DNA from: Actinocrinis sp035653575
GTDB taxonomy: Bacteria; Actinomycetota; Actinomycetes; Streptomycetales; Catenulisporaceae
Length of the DNA: 64,000 nucleotides
NCBI RefSeq assembly: GCF_035653575.1
Contig: NZ_DASRBQ010000097.1
Coordinates: forward strand, 25,961 to 89,960
Direction of reading: 5' to 3'
Positions 51,378 through 58,380 of this stretch are shown here, piece by piece. The number at the start of each line of letters is the position of its first letter. The first letter of the stretch is position 1. Under the pieces are notes generated by a model. It saw nothing but the letters and a program-made list of their open reading frames with translations. It was not told the DNA's origin and did no database searches. Made by a program: the position numbers and the translations under genes.

Positions 51378-51794
51378 TCAGTACGGTAAACCGACAGTCA
51401 CGGCGATGTCGGCGATCCGTCGCCGACCCTCGGATCTGCGCTCGCGCCGTTCTTGGAAGGCCGACACATCGGAAGGCTTCACGCGCCTGTGACTGCTGTC
51501 GGGAAGCTGCTCGGAAGGGATCTCCCCCTCGTCCAGCAGTCTGGACACGAACGGTCGGGACAACCCCAACAGCTCACCCACCTCATTGGGCGTCAACTCC
51601 ACTTCAGCAGCAGCGGCCAACACTGCTCGGCCGGCAGCCACATCGTCTGCCGCGGCCAACAACAAGCGCAGAAGCGGCTGAGGAAAGCTCGTCTCAGCTC
51701 CCTCGGCGCTACGCAACACCAGCTCGCTGCTGGCCGCAGCAAACGACCGCAGCGAGTCAATCGCCTCACGGTGCTCCGCGGAAGGCTCATCCAT
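51378..51794 (-). CDS. Excisionase-type HTH antitoxin-like protein (no toxin partner found)
   Basis: 138 residues. A helical N-terminus (PLLRLLLAAADDVAAGRAVL) is followed by an excisionase/MerR-like HTH: VELTPNEVGELLGLSRPFVSRLLDEGEIP, then SSHRRVKPSDVSAFQERRERR. Proteins of this design are the antitoxins of PIN-domain toxin pairs in actinobacteria, and the toxin normally follows directly. Here the downstream ~100 bases up to the inverted repeat contain no PIN-like start, so it appears to be an orphan. No clear ribosome site before the ATG. Confidence 0.7.
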   Translation of the reverse strand: MDEPSAEHREAIDSLRSFAAASSELVLRSAEGAETSFPQPLLRLLLAAADDVAAGRAVLAAAAEVELTPNEVGELLGLSRPFVSRLLDEGEIPSEQLPDSSHRRVKPSDVSAFQERRERRSEGRRRIADIAVTVGLPY

Positions 51795-51867
51795 ATCGGC
51801 TCCGCTCCTCCAACGCCTGGCTGGCTTGGTAAGCGCCTACGGGTCCGAACCGCGCAGGCCGGAAGCG

Positions 51868-52239
51868 TCACGGCAAACTCGGGCGTCGCCCGAGAATCTT
51901 CCGGGACCCGGGCGTGGGCGTCATACCTGCCGTCAACGCTACCGAGATCGGAAGGCCTAACAGACGCCAGCGCTCGTAGCTCTCCGCGATGTATTCGCAG
52001 GGCTGAGCCTTGACCTTGTTCAGCTCGAGCAGCAGCCAGCTGACGTCGAGGCGTCCAGTCCACTGCGTCCCAACCTCGGCGCACATGGTTGGCAAGAAAC
52101 GCTCCGCCCAACGGCGTGTTGGAAGTCGTCCGCTTCGGTGCACCTCAGCAACATGAGCGAGATACACGAGGTTAGATCGCCGAGTCGACGCGGGGTCCAC
52201 GGAGCCATGGTTCCCTGAGCGCTCGCCTAGCGGAAGCAA
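51868..52239 (-). CDS. Hypothetical protein in the islet
   Basis: 123 residues, no family recognised. The central part reads as a real helical protein (SNLVYLAHVAEVHRSG, RLDVSWLLLELNKVKAQPCE, YIAESYERWRLLGLPISVAL), and third codon positions are GC-rich there. The start is uncertain: TTG 52239 has GCGAGGA just ahead, with GTG codons further in. Base composition is lower in GC than the surroundings. It is divergent from the Phd-RelE pair and upstream of the antitoxin-like gene. Confidence 0.5.
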   Translation of the reverse strand: MLPLGERSGNHGSVDPASTRRSNLVYLAHVAEVHRSGRLPTRRWAERFLPTMCAEVGTQWTGRLDVSWLLLELNKVKAQPCEYIAESYERWRLLGLPISVALTAGMTPTPGSRKILGRRPSLP

Positions 52240-52310
52240 TATTCCTCGCCTCTCCCGTCCGGTGCTGGCGAGCGAACCAGACCTTAGACCGTACTGGCGC
52301 CAATCGATAA

Positions 52311-52345
52311 CTGAACTACCTTCGAAGTCATGCTAGCATGAGTCC
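52311..52345 (+). promoter_or_regulatory. Leaderless, autoregulated promoter of the toxin-antitoxin operon
   Basis: TAGCAT (52334-52339) lies six bases before the antitoxin GTG at 52346, with CTGAAC 17 bases upstream as a weak -35. The 14-base perfect palindrome TCATGCTAGCATGA (52328-52341) covers the -10, the expected operator for autorepression by the antitoxin. Confidence 0.6.
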
Positions 52346-52816
52346 GTGACGACTCGGACATTTCCCTTCTCGACCCTGATCAACAAACAGACGAGTGTGT
52401 TTCCCGCTCTGGATGATGCTGACGTCATCCTTGAGCGCCGCGACGCCGAGAACCTCGTCCTTATGCGGTCGGAGCGTTTCCAGGCGATGGCGGACGGGCT
52501 GAGCCTCGCGGCGAAGTCGCTGGCACTGATTGCACGCACCAATCGGCGACTGGCCGAGGAGGTCTTCGCCGAAGAGTTGCCGTGGCTCGTGTGGCTTCCG
52601 GTAGAAGCCCGATTCGAATGTGTATCCGAACTGCTCGACCACCTGCTGGCAGGCGCGGAGACAGGTCTGCTCCTGCCATTCGCGCGCGCACTTCGCGAGT
52701 GGAAGTCCACGGCGGAGGTGTACTCGGATCCGGAGCTCGCTCGGCGGCTCAGGGGCCCGTTCACCACCGAGGACGCCACTGACGTTCCGCGACCCGGCGG
52801 TGCAGGTCTTGGCTGA
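52346..52816 (+). CDS. Phd/YefM-like antitoxin
   Basis: 156 residues. The N-terminal ~75 residues follow the Phd/YefM plan: FPFSTLINKQTSVFPALDDADVILERRDAENLVLMRSERFQAMADG, with the R-R-D-x-x-x-LVLM strand. The long C-terminal half is helical and acidic and should wrap the toxin. It overlaps the toxin start by 17 bases, which couples their translation. The GTG at 52346 is chosen from the promoter position and the absence of a leader. Confidence 0.78.
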   Translation: MTTRTFPFSTLINKQTSVFPALDDADVILERRDAENLVLMRSERFQAMADGLSLAAKSLALIARTNRRLAEEVFAEELPWLVWLPVEARFECVSELLDHLLAGAETGLLLPFARALREWKSTAEVYSDPELARRLRGPFTTEDATDVPRPGGAGLG

Positions 52817-53171
52817 GAAATTAGGGAAGGGCGACGAGGCCCGGCGACCGACCGGCTGGATCGTACGTCTGGTTGACCGACAGGCTGCAGTCGGGTGGTC
52901 CGAGCTATTAGCACAGGTTCCCGAAAACCTTGATCGCGCCTGGGTCGCCATTACCGCGGCGCCGCGCAGTCGAGACGACCTGTCGCGCCAGCATCGTCTC
53001 AAGTTTGATCTGAAGACCGTCAAAGTCGACAGCGCCGAACTCGAGCAGTGGCAGTACGAAGTCTCCGGTGGTGGTCGCATCTGGTACGCGATCGACGACG
53101 ACCGGAAGACGTTGTGGATCACCCAGGCCGGCACAGGCCACCCGAAGCATACGGACAAGCGAAGACGCTGA
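52800..53171 (+). CDS. RelE/ParE-like toxin
   Basis: 123 residues. GWSELLAQVPENLDRAWVAITAAPRS, RQHRLKFDLKTVKV, LEQWQYEVSGGGRIWYAIDDDRKTLWITQAGTGHPKHTDKRRR fit the actinobacterial RelE/ParE-type toxins paired with Phd-like antitoxins. RelE-like members cleave mRNA on the ribosome and ParE-like ones block gyrase; this one cannot be assigned between them. The basic residues and Tyr of GGRIWY are possible active-site positions. The start at GTG 52800 overlaps the antitoxin; it has no ribosome site of its own. Confidence 0.78.
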   Translation: MQVLAEKLGKGDEARRPTGWIVRLVDRQAAVGWSELLAQVPENLDRAWVAITAAPRSRDDLSRQHRLKFDLKTVKVDSAELEQWQYEVSGGGRIWYAIDDDRKTLWITQAGTGHPKHTDKRRR

Positions 53172-53228
53172 TCAGCCAGGTTACGGGCGAACGGTGGGCG
53201 GACAATCGACGCGCCGCATTCTGCGAGC

Positions 53229-53453
53229 GGAGCGGCCGAGCGTCAGCGAGGGCGCGGAGCGTCTGGGGTGGGAGGGGCGGGCGGGTAGCCGTAGGCGTTA
53301 CCAGGCCAGCCGCAGGCGTGAGGCGGAGCGAAGCGGAGCCCTGAGATCGCGCAGCGTTCAGCGCGAAGCGCGTGCGCGGCAGCGCCCTGAGTCCGTGGAG
53401 CGAAGCGGAACGGAGGCGGGAGGGTGGGCAGCCGTAGCCGTTACCAAGTCGGC
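53229..53453. repeat. Right ~225-bp inverted repeat flanking the toxin-antitoxin islet
   Basis: Reverse complement of 51053-51272, with a small number of substitutions and short indels. It starts 57 bases after the toxin stop. Between the repeats lie about 1.96 kb with four genes. The stretch from 53454 to the SDR gene contains no gene. Confidence 0.9.
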
Positions 53454-53548
53454 TTTGGGCGACCCAGCGTCGAACGGACACTGGGCCGCCCACGGCGAAC
53501 TGTTGCATCAGGCGGTGACGAGCGAGCGACAGAGTGGTTGGCAGAGTC

Positions 53549-54406
53549 TCAAGCGGCTGACGCGGCGACGTCGTCGTGGTCTGTGGACTCTGACAGGGTG
53601 CGTAGACGCTCCAGTTCCGCGCGCATGAAGTTCAGCTTGGCCTCGACGCGCTGGACCGAGTCGGAGCCGAGCTGGATGCGCAGCGGCGGGTCGTCGTCCT
53701 GGGCGAGGTCGGCGAGGATCGCGGCGAGCTTGGCGGGGTCGCCGCGCTGGGCGTGGTTCGCGGCCGCGACGTGGTTGCGGGTGGCGCCGGCGGTCTGGTG
53801 ATAGTCGTCGATCGTGGGCTGCTCGGTGTGCAGGCTCGAGTCGTCGAGGAAGTCCGTGCGGAAGCCTCCGGGCTCGACGATCGTCACGTGCACGCCCAGC
53901 GGCTTGAGCTCGGTGTATAGGGCCTCCGACATGCCTTCGAGGGCGAACTTGGTCGCACCGTACAGGCCCCAGCCGGGCGCGATGGTGAAGCCGCCGACCG
54001 AGCTGATGTTGAAGACGTGGCCGCTGCGCTGCTTGCGTAGGACCGGGAGCGCCGCTCGCAGCGTGTTGAGAACTCCGAAGACGTTGACGTCGAAGACCGC
54101 GCGCGCCGCCTTGTCGGACGCCTCCTCGACCGCCGAGAGCAGACCTCGGCCCGCGTTGTTGACCAGGATGTCGATGCGGCCGAAGCGCTCGACCGTCGCA
54201 TCGACGGCGTTAGTGAGGCTCTGCTCGTCGGTCACATCGACGCTCAGGGGCAGCAGGCTTCCGTCCGCCTCCGCCTCAGGGAAGGCGCGGCGTATCGCCT
54301 CGACGTCGCGTGCGGTGGCGGCGACTCGGTGGCCGCGGCTCAGTGCTTCGCTGACGATCGCCGCGCCGATGCCGCGGGACGCGCCGGTGATGAACCAGAT
54401 GCTCAT
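53549..54406 (-). CDS. Short-chain dehydrogenase/reductase
   Basis: 285 residues. The NADP-binding TGASRGIG (residues 7-14), DVTD, NNAGRG and the catalytic S-Y-K set (NISSVG, then YGATK) are intact. The longer C-terminus (residues 185-285) covers the substrate and fits the classical SDR group often annotated as oxidoreductase of aldehydes or ketones. Substrate unknown. The ATG at 54406 is used; a TTG three codons earlier has no support. Its promoter has the 19-bp spacing and dyad of MerR control, and the divergent neighbour is a MerR gene. Confidence 0.9.
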   Translation of the reverse strand: MSIWFITGASRGIGAAIVSEALSRGHRVAATARDVEAIRRAFPEAEADGSLLPLSVDVTDEQSLTNAVDATVERFGRIDILVNNAGRGLLSAVEEASDKAARAVFDVNVFGVLNTLRAALPVLRKQRSGHVFNISSVGGFTIAPGWGLYGATKFALEGMSEALYTELKPLGVHVTIVEPGGFRTDFLDDSSLHTEQPTIDDYHQTAGATRNHVAAANHAQRGDPAKLAAILADLAQDDDPPLRIQLGSDSVQRVEAKLNFMRAELERLRTLSESTDHDDVAASAA

Positions 54407-54469
54407 AGGTGACAACCCCGTGCTCTCGTGCGGATCCCGCTTCCGGGAACCGGATGGATCATGCTCGGG

Positions 54470-54500
54470 ATGCTATGAGCTAGAGTCGACTCTAGGTCAA
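54470..54500 (-). promoter_or_regulatory. MerR-controlled promoter of the SDR gene
   Basis: On the minus strand TTGACC (54495-54500) and TAGCAT (54470-54475) are 19 bases apart. The 16-base perfect palindrome CTAGAGTCGACTCTAG (54480-54495) fills the spacer and touches the -35. This is the classical architecture for activation by DNA untwisting. Confidence 0.85.
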
Positions 54501-54508
54501 GGGCGCAG

Positions 54509-54976
54509 GTGAGGGCAGGATCGGCGGAGGTGGCGGGACGGATGGGCAGCGGAATGGGCGTAGATGCGGCGGGCGCGGCGGCTGGCACGGGGCTGAGCAT
54601 CGGGCAGGTAGCGGAGCGGACCGGGCTGAGCGTGCACGCGCTGCGGTTTTACGAGCGCGAAGGCGTGCTGGCCGATCCGGTGCGACGTGGGGCCGGCGGC
54701 CGACGCGTCTACAGCGAGTACGACATCGATTGGCTCGCGGTCTGCATCAAGCTGCGCGCGTCGGGAATGCCGCTGCCTGCCATCCGGCAGTACGCCGAGC
54801 TCGTGCGTCAGGGTCCTGGTAACGAACAGGCGCGGCTCGCCATCATGCGCGAGCACCGGGAACGCGTCATCGACCAGATCGCCCAGCTGCACGAGTGCCT
54901 CAGCCTGATCAGCGGGAAAATCGAGGTATACGAGGGCTCACTCGTCACCGGGGAGAGCTGCATCGTCGCCGACTGA
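54509..54976 (+). CDS. MerR family regulator of the divergent SDR gene
   Basis: 155 residues. After a ~28-residue Gly/Ala extension comes the MerR domain (LSIGQVAERTGLSVHALRFYEREGVL, RRVYSEYDIDWLAVCIKLRASGMPL) and a dimer helix (ARLAIMREHRERVIDQIAQLHECL). There is no effector domain beyond the helix and a single Cys near the end (ESCIVAD), so it belongs to the short redox- or aldehyde-type group rather than TipA. The GTG at 54509 starts just after the shared operator. Confidence 0.85.
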   Translation: MRAGSAEVAGRMGSGMGVDAAGAAAGTGLSIGQVAERTGLSVHALRFYEREGVLADPVRRGAGGRRVYSEYDIDWLAVCIKLRASGMPLPAIRQYAELVRQGPGNEQARLAIMREHRERVIDQIAQLHECLSLISGKIEVYEGSLVTGESCIVAD

Positions 54977-55010
54977 CGAGCGGTGCCCGGCTTTGGCCGG
55001 ACACCGCTCG
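54977..55010. terminator. Bidirectional terminator between merR and the HNH-like gene
   Basis: A 15-bp stem with one mismatch (CGAGCGGTGCCCGGC with GCCGGACACCGCTCG) around a TTTG loop begins directly after the MerR stop and lies between convergent genes. Confidence 0.75.
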
Positions 55011-55032
55011 ATGCGCGTCGATTCTTATTGAG

Positions 55033-55782
55033 CTAGTTGGCTTCGGAGGCCGGGAGGAACTCGGCGGCGGCCTCGGTGCCCTTCTTGTGGAAGCGCACGG
55101 CCTCCCAGAGCGGGCCGGGGATCATGTGGATGCCGTAGTGCGCGCGGTGGTGGGCGACGCAGAGCACTTCGAGGTTGCCGGGCGACTCGGCCCAGACCTG
55201 GAAGTCCTCGTCGTTGTCGAAGTGCAGGCCGAGCGCCTCCTCGATCTTCTTCGGGTCCACCTGGTTGATCTGGGAGAACTCGATGTAGCTGTGGTGCAGC
55301 TCGGGCTCGCCGTCGCAGAGGTCGTCGTTGATGATGCACTTCCACAGCTTCTGGCGCTTGAGCCGCGCCTTGGCCTGCTCGAACAGGTGGTAGTGCGGGT
55401 CGTCCTCGCGCGGCGAGTGGTCCGGGATGTGCGAGAGGATGTGCAGCGTCATCGCCTGGTCGTGCGCGGCGGTCGCCGCGGCGGCCGAGGAGGCGGCGTG
55501 CGTGTGGTTCGGGGCCTCGGCAGTATGGAGGTGCGGGGCGACCTGGCGCGGCACGGTGGCGGTCTTCTTCGCGGGCACCGTCTTCGCGGGCGCCTTCTTC
55601 GCGACAGGCTTCTCGGCCGCCTTCGCGGCGCTCTTCGTCGCGGTCTTCTTCGCCGGGGCGTGGTCGTGCTCTTCAGCGTGCGAGTTGTTGTGCTCCTCGG
55701 CGTACTTCTCAGCCGCCTTACGCCGGGCCGCCTCCTGCTTCTCTTTCTCGTCGTCGTTGAAGAGCTTGTCGAAAAGCCCCAT
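55033..55782 (-). CDS. HNH-nuclease-like protein with a histone H1-like linker
   Basis: 249 residues. The first ~40 are charged and His-rich. Residues ~42-82 are a Lys/Ala/Pro tract (PAKKTATKSAAKAAEKPVAK and more) like histone H1 tails, expected to bind nucleic acid. The C-terminal ~110 residues contain CDGEPELHHSYIEFS and SPGNLEVLCVAHHRAHYG, a His-Me-finger layout (HH, then N, then CxxHHR) reminiscent of HNH endonucleases. The paired cysteines are not the usual CxxC zinc knuckles, so activity is unproven. The ATG at 55782 follows GGGGGATGACC. Confidence 0.6.
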   Translation of the reverse strand: MGLFDKLFNDDEKEKQEAARRKAAEKYAEEHNNSHAEEHDHAPAKKTATKSAAKAAEKPVAKKAPAKTVPAKKTATVPRQVAPHLHTAEAPNHTHAASSAAAATAAHDQAMTLHILSHIPDHSPREDDPHYHLFEQAKARLKRQKLWKCIINDDLCDGEPELHHSYIEFSQINQVDPKKIEEALGLHFDNDEDFQVWAESPGNLEVLCVAHHRAHYGIHMIPGPLWEAVRFHKKGTEAAAEFLPASEAN

Positions 55783-55871
55783 AAGGTCATCCCCCTGACA
55801 AAGCGCCTGCTAGCCGGAATCGTTGCAGGGCGACGGTATCCGCATCGCAGGGCTCTATCAACAGCACGAAA

Positions 55872-55910
55872 CCCCCAACCCGGACGGTACGGGACCATCT
55901 GGGCTGGGGG
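55872..55910 (-). terminator. Terminator after the threonine aldolase gene
   Basis: An imperfect stem (CCCCCAACCCGGA against TCTGGGCTGGGGG) lies 37 bases beyond the aldolase stop and is followed by TTTCG on the minus strand. Confidence 0.65.
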
Positions 55911-55946
55911 ATCTGGGAAATGACGGCCTGTCGGATTCGGGAAAGC

Positions 55947-56984
55947 CTACGCGACCCGAGCGAGCACCTCGGCGGCGAGCAGACAGTCCTTCTCCGTGAC
56001 GTCCAAGTGCGTCACCAATCGCAGCAACGCGGGCCCGAATGCCGACACCCGCACATTCTGCTCGGCGGCGCGGGCGGCGACAGCCGGGGCGTCGGGGACG
56101 TCTACGAGCACGATGTTGGTCTGCGGGGCGCGGGCGGACAAGCCCGCGCTTTGCAGGCTCGCCGCGAGGAGCCGGGCGTTCGCATGGTCCTCGGCGAGGC
56201 GCGCGATGTGATGATCGAGGGCGTATATGCCCGCGGCGGCGAGGATACCGGCCTGACGCCAGCCGCCGCCGAGGCGATGGCGCATCAGTACCGCCTCGGC
56301 GCGTCGCTCCGGCGCGAGCAGGGCGACGGAGCCGACCGGGGCACCCAGGCCCTTGGACAGGCACACCGAGATCGTGTCGGCGACCGCTCCGTACTCGCGC
56401 AGCGGCGTTCCGGTCGCCACATGAGCGTTCCAGATACGCGCGCCGTCGATGTGCACTGAGATACGGTGCGCGTCCGCGATCTCCCGGATGGCCCGCAGGT
56501 GCTCGATCGAGTAGACGGAACCGCCGCCGCGGTTGTGGGTGTTCTCCAGTTCGACCGCGGTGGTGCCGAGGGTGTGCGGCGAGTGCGGACGGATCAGCCT
56601 GCTGACGTCGTCCGGAGAGAGCAGGCCTTCCGGGGTGAGCGTGGTACGGGTCTGGATGCCGCCGTGCCAGGCGAGGCCCGCGTCCTCGTGCGCGAGGATG
56701 TGCGCGTCCGCGTCGGCGATCAGCTCCGAGCCCGGACGCAGCAGCGTGCGCAGCGCGATGTGGTTGGCCATGACGCCGGTGGGCACGAACAGCGCGGCCT
56801 CGAAGCCGAACAGGTCGGCGACCTTGGCTTCGAGGGCTGCGACGGTCGGGTCCTCACCGTAGACGTCGTCGCCGACCTCGGCGTCGAGGATGGCGGCGCG
56901 CATGGCGGGGGTGGGTTTGGTGACGGTGTCGCTGCGAAGATCGACCACCGGCTGCCGGCCGGCTATGCCGGAGAGTTCGGTCAC
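55947..56984 (-). CDS. ltaE: Low-specificity L-threonine aldolase
   Basis: 345 residues. This PLP enzyme cleaves threonine or allo-threonine to glycine and acetaldehyde. Family marks are VDLRSDTVTKPTPAMRAAI, VGDDVYGEDPTVAALE, FVPTGVMANHIAL, ENTHNRGGGSVYSIEHL, HIDGARIWNAHVATG and the PLP lysine in SVCLSKGLGAPVGS. It overlaps the upstream DAHP synthase stop as GTGA, so both are in one operon. That partner is unexpected, since the two reactions are not in one known pathway. Confidence 0.92.
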   Translation of the reverse strand: MTELSGIAGRQPVVDLRSDTVTKPTPAMRAAILDAEVGDDVYGEDPTVAALEAKVADLFGFEAALFVPTGVMANHIALRTLLRPGSELIADADAHILAHEDAGLAWHGGIQTRTTLTPEGLLSPDDVSRLIRPHSPHTLGTTAVELENTHNRGGGSVYSIEHLRAIREIADAHRISVHIDGARIWNAHVATGTPLREYGAVADTISVCLSKGLGAPVGSVALLAPERRAEAVLMRHRLGGGWRQAGILAAAGIYALDHHIARLAEDHANARLLAASLQSAGLSARAPQTNIVLVDVPDAPAVAARAAEQNVRVSAFGPALLRLVTHLDVTEKDCLLAAEVLARVA

Positions 56985-58333
56985 GCGACGCTCCGGTACA
57001 TCTCGGCGACCAGGAAGGCCAGATCAAGGGACTGAGACCGGTTCAGGCGCGGGTCGCAGGCCGACTCGTACCTGGTGGCCAGGTCGTCGAACGCGATCTC
57101 GTCGCCGCCGCCGACGCACTCGGTCACGTCGTCGCCGGTCAGCTCCACGTGGATGCCGCCGGGGTGGGTGCCAAGCGACCTGTGCACCTCGAAGAAGCCC
57201 TTGACCTCGTCGAGCACGTCGTCGAAGCGGCGGGTCTTGTGGCCGCTTGGCGCCTCGAAGGTGTTGCCGTGCATCGGGTCGCAGATCCAGGCGACCTGGT
57301 GGCCCTCGGCGGTGACCTTCTCCACCAGAGCGGGCAGCTTGTCCCGGATCACGCCGGCGCCCATGCGGATGATGAAGCTCAGCCGGCCGGGGTCGCGGTC
57401 CGGGTTGAGCCGGCGCAGGTAGGTGAGGGCGTCGTCCGGCGTCGTGGTCGGGCCGAGCTTGATTCCGATCGGGTTGCGGATCGTGGAGAAGTACTCCACG
57501 TGCGCGCCGTCGAGATCACGGGTGCGTTCGCCGATCCAGACGAAGTGTCCGGAGGTGTTGTACAGCGTGCCGGTGCGCGAGTCGGTGCGGGTGAGTGCGG
57601 CTTCGTATTCGAGCAGCAGGCCCTCGTGCGAGGAGAAGAACTCGACGGTGCGGGTCTCCTCCGGGTCGACGCCGCAGGCGCGCATGAAGTCGAGGGCGCG
57701 CTGGATCTCGGCCGCCAGCAGCTCGTAGCGTTTGCCGGACGGGGACGAGGCCACGAAGTCGCGGTTCCAGGCGTGCACCTGGTGCAGGTCCGCGTACCCG
57801 CCGGTGGTGAACGCGCGCACGAGGTTCAGCGTCGCGGCGGAGGAGTGGTACATGCGGACCATGCGCCACGGGTCGGGAACGCGGGACTCGGCGGTGAAGT
57901 CGAAGCCGTTGACCGAGTCGCCGCGGTAGGCCGGCAGCGTCACCCCGTCGCGGGTCTCAGTGTCCTTAGAGCGCGGCTTGCCGTACTGGCCGGCGATGCG
58001 GCCGATCTTGACCACGGGGACCGAGCCGGCGTAGGTGAGCACCGCGGCCATCTGCAGTAGCGTCTTAAGCTTGTTGCGGATGGCGTCGGCGGTCACGCCG
58101 GCGAAGGTCTCGGCGCAGTCGCCGCCCTGCAGCACGAAGGCCTCGCCGCGGGCGACCTGGGCGAGGCGGTCCTTGAGCAGGTCGCATTCGCCGGCGAAGA
58201 CGAGGGGCGGATACGAGCGCAGCTCGGCGGCGGCGGACTGTACGGCGGCCGGGTCCGGCCACTGGGGCTGCTGCTTGGCCGGGAGGGCGCGCCAGCTTTC
58301 GGCGGCTGCGTTCGCGGTGCGGTTCGTATCCAC
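56981..58333 (-). CDS. aroG: Class II DAHP synthase (first step of the shikimate pathway)
   Basis: 450 residues. It condenses PEP and erythrose 4-phosphate. The class II (plant-like) family is identified by FVLQGGDCAETF, GRIAGQYGKPRSKDTE, LPAYRGDSVNGFDF, FFSSHEGLLLEYE, SGHFVWIGERTR, NPIGIKLGPTT and WICDPMHGNTFEAPSGHKTR. Metal-binding Cys, His, Glu and Asp residues are all present. This is one of the two DAHP synthase types in actinobacteria, used for primary aromatic amino acids and for secondary metabolites. The TrpE-TrpG fusion gene is 3 kb away. Confidence 0.95.
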   Translation of the reverse strand: MDTNRTANAAAESWRALPAKQQPQWPDPAAVQSAAAELRSYPPLVFAGECDLLKDRLAQVARGEAFVLQGGDCAETFAGVTADAIRNKLKTLLQMAAVLTYAGSVPVVKIGRIAGQYGKPRSKDTETRDGVTLPAYRGDSVNGFDFTAESRVPDPWRMVRMYHSSAATLNLVRAFTTGGYADLHQVHAWNRDFVASSPSGKRYELLAAEIQRALDFMRACGVDPEETRTVEFFSSHEGLLLEYEAALTRTDSRTGTLYNTSGHFVWIGERTRDLDGAHVEYFSTIRNPIGIKLGPTTTPDDALTYLRRLNPDRDPGRLSFIIRMGAGVIRDKLPALVEKVTAEGHQVAWICDPMHGNTFEAPSGHKTRRFDDVLDEVKGFFEVHRSLGTHPGGIHVELTGDDVTECVGGGDEIAFDDLATRYESACDPRLNRSQSLDLAFLVAEMYRSVA

Positions 58334-58380
58334 CCCTCAAGGCTACGGGACGGCTAATCGGACGGCGTGCGGTGTTTCGG

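Noticed and set aside
51053..53453. Classical IS element
   Set aside because: No transposase or fragment of one lies between or next to the repeats, and the repeats are far longer than typical terminal inverted repeats.
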